DNA of 64,000 nucleotides from the NCBI GenBank assembly GCA_013619105.1, contig JABXKU010000003.1, forward strand, positions 37,826-101,825, given 5' to 3'. The first letter of the stretch is position 1. Every line of letters starts with the position of its first letter. Below, piece after piece: positions 42,250-50,603 of this stretch. The notes below the pieces were generated by a model. That model did no database searches. It had not been told where the DNA came from and worked only from the letters and a program-made list of their open reading frames with translations. The DNA comes from Desulfuromonadales bacterium (GTDB lineage Bacteria > Desulfobacterota > Desulfuromonadia > Desulfuromonadales > Syntrophotaleaceae). Position numbers and translations under genes: made by a program.

Positions 42250-43734
42250 ATGGCGGTGTTGAATGCAAAGACAGTACTGCTGGTTCACCCCCTTGGCTAC
42301 CAGGCCGATGCGGCTGGGCGAGATATTTCACGTCTGGCTAATATTATGCCGCCGCTGGGGTTGGCCAGTATCGCTGCCTATTTGGAGAGACTTGGGGTCG
42401 AGGTCCATATCGTCGACTGTTACGCCCATCCTCAAAGTGATCGGGTAATCCTAGATCTGCTGCGGTCTGAACGACCGGCCATGATCGGCTTCAGTTGTAC
42501 CACCTCCAGTTTTCTCGATGGAGTTCGTCTGGCGACCATGGCTCGGCAAGAGTTTCCTAGTATCCGCACCGTTTTTGGCGGCCCCCACGTCTCTGCTCTC
42601 AAGGAAACAATCCTACGTGATTTTCCCGTAGTCGATTACATTGTGGCCGGGGAAGGGGAGGAGACGTTTCATGAGCTGGTAATGGCTGAAGGGGAGGGAT
42701 GCGGTTCTATTCCGGGGCTGGTTTATCATGAGCCTGATGGTGAGATTGTTTTTTCCGGCTATCGGGAAACTGGGATTGTACTCGACTCCCTGCCTTTTCC
42801 GGCTTATGAGAAGTTGGCAGGGTATCCCGATGCCTATCGGTTGCCGATTTTTAACTATCCGAGGGTGCCGAATAGCAGCTGTATTTCTAGCCGAGGCTGC
42901 CCTTACAGCTGCAGCTATTGCGATCGGTCGGTGTTCCGAAGCAGCTTTCGCTATAACTCAGCCGAATATCTCTACGCCCATCTGCGTTATCTGAAAGAGC
43001 GTTTTGGTATCCGCCATGTCAATTTTTACGACGACCAGTTCACTTTTAACCGTGACCGGGTGGAGTCCTTTTGCCGTTTGATGTCAGATAAGCCCCTCGG
43101 GATGACCTTTAACTGCGCAGTGAGGGCCGAGCATATCGACCCAGACCTTTTGCAGCAAATGAAGGGGGCAGGGTGTTGGATGGCGAGCTTGGGAATAGAG
43201 ACCGGAGACCCGGAATTGCTGGCTCAGCATCGTCAGAACGCCGATCTTGAAATGCTTTCAGCAAAGCTGCGCATGATCAAGGGAGCCGGTATTCGAACCA
43301 AGGGCCTGCTGATGATGGGACTGCCCGGTGAAAGCGAAGCGAGCATTAGGCGCAGCATGGAATACGTCTTTTCTCTGCCCATAGACGATTTTAACTTGGC
43401 CAAGTTCACTCCCTTTCCCGGGGCACCTTTGTACGAAACGATCCGTGACAAGGGGGTGTTTGAAGAGGATTGGGCCAAGATGGACTGCATGCACTTTCAG
43501 TTTATTCCCAAGGGGATGAACCGCGAGCAGTTGGAAAAGCTCTTCACCGAGTTTTACAAGAAACACTTTATGCGGCCCCAAGTTCTGCTGGGTTATCTGG
43601 CCATGTTATGGCGTTCCCCTGATAGTTGGCGGCGCTTCGTTCTTAATCTCGGAGACTTTCTCCGTTTTGCCCGGGGCAGCCGGCGCATTGCCGACCCTGA
43701 GGGTCAAGACGAGGCTCGGTCTGATTGCCGTTAA
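42250..43734 (+). CDS. B12-binding domain radical SAM protein 3
   Basis: SSRGCPYSCSYCDRSVF; N-terminal MPPLGLASIAAYLERLGVEVHIVDCYAH...TVFGGPHVSAL...IVAGEGEET. Confidence 0.92.
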   Translation: MAVLNAKTVLLVHPLGYQADAAGRDISRLANIMPPLGLASIAAYLERLGVEVHIVDCYAHPQSDRVILDLLRSERPAMIGFSCTTSSFLDGVRLATMARQEFPSIRTVFGGPHVSALKETILRDFPVVDYIVAGEGEETFHELVMAEGEGCGSIPGLVYHEPDGEIVFSGYRETGIVLDSLPFPAYEKLAGYPDAYRLPIFNYPRVPNSSCISSRGCPYSCSYCDRSVFRSSFRYNSAEYLYAHLRYLKERFGIRHVNFYDDQFTFNRDRVESFCRLMSDKPLGMTFNCAVRAEHIDPDLLQQMKGAGCWMASLGIETGDPELLAQHRQNADLEMLSAKLRMIKGAGIRTKGLLMMGLPGESEASIRRSMEYVFSLPIDDFNLAKFTPFPGAPLYETIRDKGVFEEDWAKMDCMHFQFIPKGMNREQLEKLFTEFYKKHFMRPQVLLGYLAMLWRSPDSWRRFVLNLGDFLRFARGSRRIADPEGQDEARSDCR

Positions 43735-43780
43735 TAAAACGGCTGGTCTCCACTTTTTAAATGTTAATTTGGTTTTCTAG

Positions 43781-44950
43781 ATGACTTTTGATATTGATAA
43801 AACTCTCATTGTGATCCCTCTCTACAACCATGCGGCGACGGTGCGGGAGGTTGCCCAACGTGCCTTAGCGATACACGACAGGGTGCTGGTGGTGGATGAC
43901 GGCAGCAGCGATGGCGGGGCAGAGACCCTGCAGGGGCTCGGGGTGCAGGTGCTGCGCGAAGAAACCAATAAGGGCAAAGGATCAGCGATCATGATTGCCG
44001 CCCGGGAGGCGGCTCGGATGGGGATGACCCACTTGGTCACTATCGATGCCGATGGTCAACATGATCCTGCCGATATGCAGCAGATTTTTAAGATACTTAA
44101 GGAAGAGCCCTGCTCCATCGTGGTAGGGAAAAGGGATTTCGATACTTCTAATGTTCCTGGGTCGAGTCGCTTCGGGCGCAAGTTTTCAAACTTTTGGTTA
44201 AGACTACAGACCGGACGCAGTCTGCAAGACACGCAGAGCGGATTCAGGGCCTACCCGGTGGCGGTCCTAGAGGGGCTGAAGCTGAAGGAAACTCGCTATT
44301 CTTTCGAGATAGAGGTTCTGGTCAAGGCGGCCTGGGCCGGGGTTTCGCTGCGGGATGCTGATATATCCGTCTATTATCCCCCAGCGGAAAAGCGGGTGTC
44401 CCACTTTGACAAAGTCAAAGACAACCTGCGGCTTACTTTACTCAACACTCATTTGACTTTGAGATCAGTTCTGCCCTGGCCTCACCGTAAAATTGTACCT
44501 AAACAAAAGGGCCCTAAGGTTAGTTTGTTCCGCCCAATGGAATCGATCCGCTGCCTGCTTACGGAAAACACTTCTCCGGGCCAGTTGGCAGCGGCAGGAG
44601 CGTTAGGGGTACTCCTCGGAGCAGCACCATTAATCGCCTGCCATACCATCGTGGTCCTTTTCGCTGCTGGTTTTTTCAGACTTAACAAGGTGGTGGCAAT
44701 TAGCACAAGTCAGCTTTGTATGCCGCCGTTTGTGCCTGCACTCTGTATCGAGGCCGGTTACTATATGCGTCATGGCGAGTTTTTGACTGAGGTGTCCTGG
44801 CAAACCATTGGCCACCAGGGGTTCGAGAGGCTCTACGAGTGGTTTATAGGCTCTTTGGTGGTCGGTCCTCTTCTGGGTGCGGCGGTAGGTGGAGGTATTT
44901 ACGCGACAGCCATGCTTGTGAAGAGAGAAAAGGTTGTTGCCGATGGATAG
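43781..44950 (+). CDS. Family 2 glycosyltransferase with C-terminal DUF2062
   Basis: IVIPLYNHAATVREV, VVDDGSSDG, TIDADGQHDPADM; C-terminal GALGVLLGAAPLIACHTIVVLFAAGFFRLNKVVAIS... Confidence 0.87.
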   Translation: MTFDIDKTLIVIPLYNHAATVREVAQRALAIHDRVLVVDDGSSDGGAETLQGLGVQVLREETNKGKGSAIMIAAREAARMGMTHLVTIDADGQHDPADMQQIFKILKEEPCSIVVGKRDFDTSNVPGSSRFGRKFSNFWLRLQTGRSLQDTQSGFRAYPVAVLEGLKLKETRYSFEIEVLVKAAWAGVSLRDADISVYYPPAEKRVSHFDKVKDNLRLTLLNTHLTLRSVLPWPHRKIVPKQKGPKVSLFRPMESIRCLLTENTSPGQLAAAGALGVLLGAAPLIACHTIVVLFAAGFFRLNKVVAISTSQLCMPPFVPALCIEAGYYMRHGEFLTEVSWQTIGHQGFERLYEWFIGSLVVGPLLGAAVGGGIYATAMLVKREKVVADG

Positions 44951-45866
44951 CGAAAAGAAGGGGAGGCAATGGAGCAGCAAGAGCGTCGGTACGGCCTGGC
45001 AGCACCGGTTTTTTTATCTTCTTATTCGTTTAGGAGGGCGGTGGGCTGCCTATCTGGTGCTCTATTTCATCATCTTTTACTACATGTTGCTGCGTCCGGA
45101 TCAAAGGAAAAAATCTGAATATTATCTCCGTCGTCGTTTTCCCGACAGCGGGCCTGTAAGACGCTGGTGGCAGAGTTACCGGATGAGCTTGGAGCTTGGT
45201 AAGGTGCTGATTGACCGAGCGGCGGTGGGGATTTTAGGGCCGGAGGTCCTGAGCGTAACCTTGCAGGGGCGGGAGGAGTTGCTCGAATTGGTCGGGGAAG
45301 GTCGTGGACTGATTCTTATGATGTCTCACGTCGGCTGTTGGCAGGTGGCGATGGCCGCCTTACGCTGCCTAGAAACGCCGGTGAATCTGCTGATTCAGCA
45401 AGAAGAGGGGGATGTCGACCGACACTTCTTTGAGCACTCAGGTACTGGTTCACCCTTTCATATTATCGATCCCCGCGGGTATCTCGGCGGAACCCTTGAG
45501 ATGATGGGAGCGCTGAAAAAGGGTGAAGTTCTATCGGTCATGGGGGATCGTATGCTAGGGAGTGACCGGAGTTCGGTTCCCGTCCGGTTTCTTGGCGATG
45601 AGATGCAGGTTAACTTCAGCTCCTACAAAATAGCGTCGGCCACCGGTGCGCCGATTGCAGTGCTTTTTAGCCGGAAGACCGGTCCGTCGAGTTACGAGCT
45701 ACAGGTTTCCGGGGTGATCAGGGTTCCTGCTGATCTAGGTCGGTCAAAAGAGGCCTATCTGCCCTATGCTCAATTATTCGCTCGATTGCTAGAAGAATAT
45801 ACGGTAAAAAACCCATTTCAGTTTTTCAACTTCTACGATATGTGGAATAACGATGGTGAAGGGTGA
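44943..45866 (+). CDS. LpxL/HtrB-like lysophospholipid acyltransferase
   Basis: FYLLIRLGGRWAAYLVLYFIIFYYMLLRPDQRKKSEYYLRRRFPD; MMSHVGCWQVA; VMGDRMLGSDRSSVPVRFLG. Confidence 0.85.
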   Translation: MDSEKKGRQWSSKSVGTAWQHRFFYLLIRLGGRWAAYLVLYFIIFYYMLLRPDQRKKSEYYLRRRFPDSGPVRRWWQSYRMSLELGKVLIDRAAVGILGPEVLSVTLQGREELLELVGEGRGLILMMSHVGCWQVAMAALRCLETPVNLLIQQEEGDVDRHFFEHSGTGSPFHIIDPRGYLGGTLEMMGALKKGEVLSVMGDRMLGSDRSSVPVRFLGDEMQVNFSSYKIASATGAPIAVLFSRKTGPSSYELQVSGVIRVPADLGRSKEAYLPYAQLFARLLEEYTVKNPFQFFNFYDMWNNDGEG

Positions 45867-45910
45867 GGTCGGTTTTAAGGCCCCCTATTTTAGTGAAGGA
45901 GTTACGAGAG

Positions 45911-46165
45911 ATGGCGATCAAAGAAAAACTCAAGAAGATACTGGTGGAAGAACTGAACCTGGAAGATATGACAGCGGAGGAAATCGAGGACAGCACCCCT
46001 TTGTTCGGTGAAGGGCTGGGGCTCGATTCACTCGATGCGGTTGAGCTTGTCGTCTTAATCCAGAAGCATTTCGGTATTGAAATACAGGACATGGAAGAGG
46101 GTCGAGAGGCTTTCGAGTCGGTCGAAACCCTAGCTGGGTTCATCGACGAGCGATTGAAGGGATGA
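45911..46165 (+). CDS. Acyl carrier protein, ACP 2
   Basis: LGLDSLDAVELVVLIQKHFGIEIQDMEEGREAFESVETLAGFI. Confidence 0.92.
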   Translation: MAIKEKLKKILVEELNLEDMTAEEIEDSTPLFGEGLGLDSLDAVELVVLIQKHFGIEIQDMEEGREAFESVETLAGFIDERLKG

Positions 46166-47364
46166 GCGGGCCGTCTCCTGTAGCCGTTACCGGAGTCGGT
46201 TGCCTATGCGCTGCCGGTGCTAACCTGGCGGCTTGTATGGAGAGTTTGTTTAAAGAAAGGCGGCATCCTGCACCTCCGTCTCGCTTTGAAACGGAACACG
46301 CCATTAGGTATCCGGTCTTTGAAGTTTCCGAGGGGTTTTTCCCACCGGAGCTTCCTGAAGACGGCCAATTGCTGAGGACTTCCCGTCTGGCACTGGCTGC
46401 TACCCTAGAAGCCCTCCATGATGCCGATTGGAACCCTGAGGATCTTAAGGGGCTGCGGGTCGGGGTCTGTATTGGAACCACGGTCGGCAGCGCGATGAAC
46501 AGTGAGGAATTCTACCGTGATTATCGCAGTGGGAAGCGACCGGAGATGACCCCGATAGAGCGCTTTTTGCGTAGTAACCCTGCCGCCTCGGTAGCCCGTT
46601 ATTTTGGACTTTCTGGACCGGTGCAGACGGTGGTCAATGCCTGTTCATCCGGGACCGATGCTCTGGGGCTTGCCGCTTCGTGGGTTCGTAACGGTCTGTG
46701 CGATGTGGCTCTGGCCGGTGGCGCCGACGAGCTTACCCGGGTTACCTACAATGGGTTCGCCTCTTTGATGATAGCCGACGCTGAGCCAGTCAGGCCCTTT
46801 GATTTGAGTCGGCGCGGTCTCAACCTCGGGGAAGGGGCTGGAATGTTGGTTCTCGAATCGGAAAAAATTCAGCAGGTGCGAAAAGCGAAAATACGCTCCC
46901 ATCTTTTGGGGTATGGCTCGGCTTGCGATGCGTATCACTTGACCGCTCCAAGCCCCGATGGTTCAGGGTTGATACGGGCCTTGGATGAGGCCATGCAATC
47001 TTCAGGTTGCCGATCGGAGGATATCGCCTTTGTTAACGCCCACGGTACAGGAACCCCTGACAACGACCGGGTGGAGAGCACGGTGCTCGGCAAGGTGCTT
47101 CCTCGCACGCCTTTTTTGTCGACTAAGGGTTTTACGGGCCACACCCTGGGAGCCGCAGGGGCGCTTGAGGCAGCCTTCACCATCGCTTGTCTGGAGGCAG
47201 GGCGTATTCCCGCCAGTGCCGGTTTCAGCAAACCGGATCCTGTATTTCCCATCCATCCTGTTACCCGAGAGGTGGCCATTGAAGGGCGAGCGGCTCTTTC
47301 CCAGTCTCTAGCGTTTGGTGGGAACAATGCTGTCGTGATTTTTGGAAAGGAAGGTCCGCAATGA
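46162..47364 (+). CDS. Beta-ketoacyl-ACP synthase, KS 3 (ApeO-like)
   Basis: VNACSSGTDALGLAASW; NAHGTGTPDNDRVE; STKGFTGHTLGAAG. Confidence 0.9.
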   Translation: MSGPSPVAVTGVGCLCAAGANLAACMESLFKERRHPAPPSRFETEHAIRYPVFEVSEGFFPPELPEDGQLLRTSRLALAATLEALHDADWNPEDLKGLRVGVCIGTTVGSAMNSEEFYRDYRSGKRPEMTPIERFLRSNPAASVARYFGLSGPVQTVVNACSSGTDALGLAASWVRNGLCDVALAGGADELTRVTYNGFASLMIADAEPVRPFDLSRRGLNLGEGAGMLVLESEKIQQVRKAKIRSHLLGYGSACDAYHLTAPSPDGSGLIRALDEAMQSSGCRSEDIAFVNAHGTGTPDNDRVESTVLGKVLPRTPFLSTKGFTGHTLGAAGALEAAFTIACLEAGRIPASAGFSKPDPVFPIHPVTREVAIEGRAALSQSLAFGGNNAVVIFGKEGPQ

Positions 47365-48458
47365 CCAGGCTTTCAATTCGAGGGGTTGGGGTCGTGGGCG
47401 GTTTTGGCTGTGGTTTAGAGGCCTTTGACAGAGCCCTGGTTTCCGGGGTCGCCTCGACCATGCAAGTGACGCCTGTTCCTGGTAACGAAAGCGTGTTGCG
47501 GTCAGCGTTTCTTGCCGATACTGCCCCTCTAGAAGAGTTCCTAAACAAACGAGCTTTGCGACGTATCGATCACTTCTCCCGGTTAGCTCTGCTTGGTAGT
47601 CATCTGGCTTTGCAAGATGCGGGAATGCTCGGAGCCATTCCAGAGCGGGTGGGCCTTGTGATTGCTAGTGGTTATGGAGCACTGCGTACCACTTTTTCCT
47701 TTCTTGATTCGATCATAGAGGATGGAGACTCTTGCGCTTCTCCCACTCATTTCTCCAATTCAGTACACAATGCCGCTGCTGCTCATGTGGCCATTAAATT
47801 GAATATTGGTGGTCCTAACCTCACAGTTAGCCAGTTTGAGATGTCGGTCTCTTCGGCACTATTAACCGCCCAGCTTTGGCTTGAGGAAGGGCGCGTCGAT
47901 CATGTCGTTTTTGGTGGGGTGGATGAGTACAGCGCCGTTCTTGGCTACTGCTGGGAGCGGTTTCTGGGAAGTGAGTCAACTGAGGAAATGGCGCCTTTTG
48001 ACCTCGCTCGGCAGACGGCGCTGGTTGGGGAGGGATCGGCCTTTTTCGTGTTGTCCCGAGAGGAGACCGCATCCCCGTACGGAGCCATTGATAGGGTGAG
48101 CCTTGGCCATCTCTCTGGAGGCCTTCCCATTCTGCCGAAGGACCCAGTTTATATTCTGGGAGCGGACGGCCATCGCCAGTGCAGCGCCAAATATCCAGAA
48201 TTAGTGCCCCAAGGGGCTTCGGTTGCGAGCTATGCTCCCCTGTACGGTAGCTTGCCTGTCGGGCAGGCCTTTGACTTGGCTGCCGCCGCTCTGGCGATGC
48301 GCGATGGGCGCCTTTGTGCCACGCCGGGTCACGTTGCCGAGGAGACCGACTGGCAAATTGTTGGTACCGAGGAGCTAGGCCAGCGAGATATTTGTTGTCT
48401 CAAAATGGATGACAATGGCGGTTATGGTTTTCTGACGGTAACCAAGGGGCGGGGATGA
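47361..48458 (+). CDS. KS-like protein lacking catalytic residues (chain-length-factor/ApeC-like)
   Basis: Region aligned to NACSSGTDAL reads QFEMSVSSALL (Cys to Glu); the NAHGTGT and GHTLGAAG His motifs are absent; still KS-like GGVDEYSAVL; ATGA-coupled to KS 3. Confidence 0.8.
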   Translation: MTRLSIRGVGVVGGFGCGLEAFDRALVSGVASTMQVTPVPGNESVLRSAFLADTAPLEEFLNKRALRRIDHFSRLALLGSHLALQDAGMLGAIPERVGLVIASGYGALRTTFSFLDSIIEDGDSCASPTHFSNSVHNAAAAHVAIKLNIGGPNLTVSQFEMSVSSALLTAQLWLEEGRVDHVVFGGVDEYSAVLGYCWERFLGSESTEEMAPFDLARQTALVGEGSAFFVLSREETASPYGAIDRVSLGHLSGGLPILPKDPVYILGADGHRQCSAKYPELVPQGASVASYAPLYGSLPVGQAFDLAAAALAMRDGRLCATPGHVAEETDWQIVGTEELGQRDICCLKMDDNGGYGFLTVTKGRG

Positions 48459-49024
48459 TGAACCAAGTTGGGAGGACAATTCTTCTCTGCTTGATTCTGA
48501 TGTCTGTAGGTCCCTGTTTGGCTATGGCGGATGACGGGAATGTCGCCACCCGCTACTCCCTTGGCAGCAGCTTTGGCATAACGTACGATCCAGGCGCAGA
48601 TGTCGATTTCATGCTTTTATCTGCTGCTGCACTGTATGACTACGAGGCTATCTGGCACCATCGGGCGCCCGATCCGCTACGCTTCAAAGTGGAAGGGCAT
48701 GTCGGTTCCACCACCGGAACGCACATGCGTACCGTGGCATCGGCTAATATTCTGGCCCTATATTTTTTAGACCATTTTACTTCTGCTCACCTGCGCCCCT
48801 ATGTGGAAGCAGGGATCGGTATCATCTACACCGACTTTAAGGTAGAAGGGCAAGGATTGCGGGTTAACTTTAACCCTCAGGCCGGGGTCGGGATGGAGAT
48901 TGATTTGGGCGATGGCGCCCCGTGGTTTTCTGCCTTGAGGTTGCATCATGTGTCCAATGGTGGTCTTCACCATGATAACCGGGGCATTAATTCTGTGGTT
49001 TTGCAGGTCGGACGATTATTTTAG
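48455..49024 (+). CDS. PagL-like outer-membrane lipid A 3-O-deacylase homologue
   Basis: Signal peptide, small beta-barrel pattern, RLHHVSNGGLHHDNRGINS (HxSN motif), C-terminal aromatic (LQVGRLF). Confidence 0.75.
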   Translation: MMNQVGRTILLCLILMSVGPCLAMADDGNVATRYSLGSSFGITYDPGADVDFMLLSAAALYDYEAIWHHRAPDPLRFKVEGHVGSTTGTHMRTVASANILALYFLDHFTSAHLRPYVEAGIGIIYTDFKVEGQGLRVNFNPQAGVGMEIDLGDGAPWFSALRLHHVSNGGLHHDNRGINSVVLQVGRLF

Positions 49025-49145
49025 ATCGGCCCATTTATTGTAAAACCTTTTACTTTTAAGCTGAGTGTAAGAACGTTATCGTTTTGGTTGGCAGCAGGGT
49101 CTGTCCTGCAGCGATAATTTTTAGGAAGGTCGTTAAGGCAAGGCA

Positions 49146-50321
49146 ATGAATCACGTATCTTTATCTGTTATTGATTTTCAAGAAATGCTGTCCAGCCTAC
49201 TACTGGGGGCAATGTCTTATCCGCAGCGTTTACGCTTAGCGGCTGGTGGTTCTCTGCCGGCCTCGATAAAGATCGATGCAAAAATATTCCCAGATTTAAC
49301 AAACATAGTTCAGCGAGCCTGTCGCATGTTTGGCGTGGAAGAGGATACGGTTTCCGTTGTGGGAAAAACATTGGAGGAATGGGCTGAGGAAATACATCGG
49401 TTGTGGAGCAAGCCCCCCTTGGCTTTAACTTTTTTCACATCGGGTAGTACTGGTGAACCGGTTCCTGCAACCCAGGAATTCTCTTTTCATGTTCAAGAGA
49501 TTCTTGCATTGGCTGAGATTTTCAAGGGTCGTAACAGGATCGTAAGCTTTGTTCCACGCCATCACATCTATGGATTCCTTTTTTCTGTTCTCTTGCCTAA
49601 AGCACTTGGTTGCCCCGTATTGTGGATGCCCATTATGCCGATGCGCAGTTTAATTGCCGGCCTACAAGGCGGCGATCTTGTCATCGCATTTCCTCTTTTA
49701 TGGGGCAAACTAGCCGAGTTAAATGCTGAATTCCCAGCCGATGTATGGGGGGCTACCTCCACGGGACCTTGCCGGCCAGAAATAATCACCGCGCTCAAGA
49801 AAGCTGGACTCTCTGGCATGACAGAGGTCTATGGATCTTCGGAAACTGGTGGTGTGGGTTATCGTAATGCTACCGAAGCCCCCTATGAGCTTCTGCCCTA
49901 CTGGGAAAGAGTCGCCAACGAGTCACGGTTGTTGCGCCAACATCCCGTTGATGGTTCTCGTGCAGACTATGCATTGCAAGATGATTTGTCCTGGAAAGGA
50001 AACACACAATTTCTACCAAAGGGAAGAATTGACAAAGCGGTGCAGGTCGCAGGAGTAAATGTCTATCCAACTAAGGTAAGAAAAATCATGCTGTCACATC
50101 CATGCGTTGCTGATTGTGTTGTTCGATTGATGCGCCCAGAAGAAGGTTCCAGGCTCAAAGCTTTGGTGGTGTTAAAGACGGTGGGGGCAGACGTAAAGGC
50201 CTCAGAGAAAGATCTTAACTCGTTTCTTGACCAGAAACTCAATCACTACGAAAGACCGGCCAAACTGTCTTTATGCGATCAAATCCCAACGAATCATTTA
50301 GGCAAAGCTCAGGATTGGTAA
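49146..50321 (+). CDS. AMP-dependent acyl/aryl ligase (ANL superfamily, short form)
   Basis: TFFTSGSTGEPVPATQ, STGPCRPE, EVYGSSETGGVGYRN, C-terminal KGRIDKAVQVAGVNVYPTKVRKI. Confidence 0.85.
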   Translation: MNHVSLSVIDFQEMLSSLLLGAMSYPQRLRLAAGGSLPASIKIDAKIFPDLTNIVQRACRMFGVEEDTVSVVGKTLEEWAEEIHRLWSKPPLALTFFTSGSTGEPVPATQEFSFHVQEILALAEIFKGRNRIVSFVPRHHIYGFLFSVLLPKALGCPVLWMPIMPMRSLIAGLQGGDLVIAFPLLWGKLAELNAEFPADVWGATSTGPCRPEIITALKKAGLSGMTEVYGSSETGGVGYRNATEAPYELLPYWERVANESRLLRQHPVDGSRADYALQDDLSWKGNTQFLPKGRIDKAVQVAGVNVYPTKVRKIMLSHPCVADCVVRLMRPEEGSRLKALVVLKTVGADVKASEKDLNSFLDQKLNHYERPAKLSLCDQIPTNHLGKAQDW

Positions 50322-50603
50322 ATTTTGTGATGCATTATTCACCAAGAGTTTCCCCAGGAAGATGTTTTTTGACGGGAACGAAGATTAACTTCAAATACAA
50401 TAGAATTCATTTGCCAGGTTCTGACCTCCCCAATAGCTAGGTATCTTTCGAGCTTACCATGAGGCGACCCCCCCCCAATCGCCTAATCGGCCCAGATTCT
50501 TAATTTTTTCCGTCAAATAGCCCTGTTATTGGCTCTTAAACTCTTGAAAAGCTGGTCACTAACAGCCCATTTTTCGCTTCTGCCCGTCAAGTCCGACAGA
50601 CTC

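Noticed and set aside
50468-50476. Nine-C homopolymer as a possible phase-variation tract
   Set aside because: Lies between genes without a clear promoter or reading frame that it would switch; may also be sequencing noise
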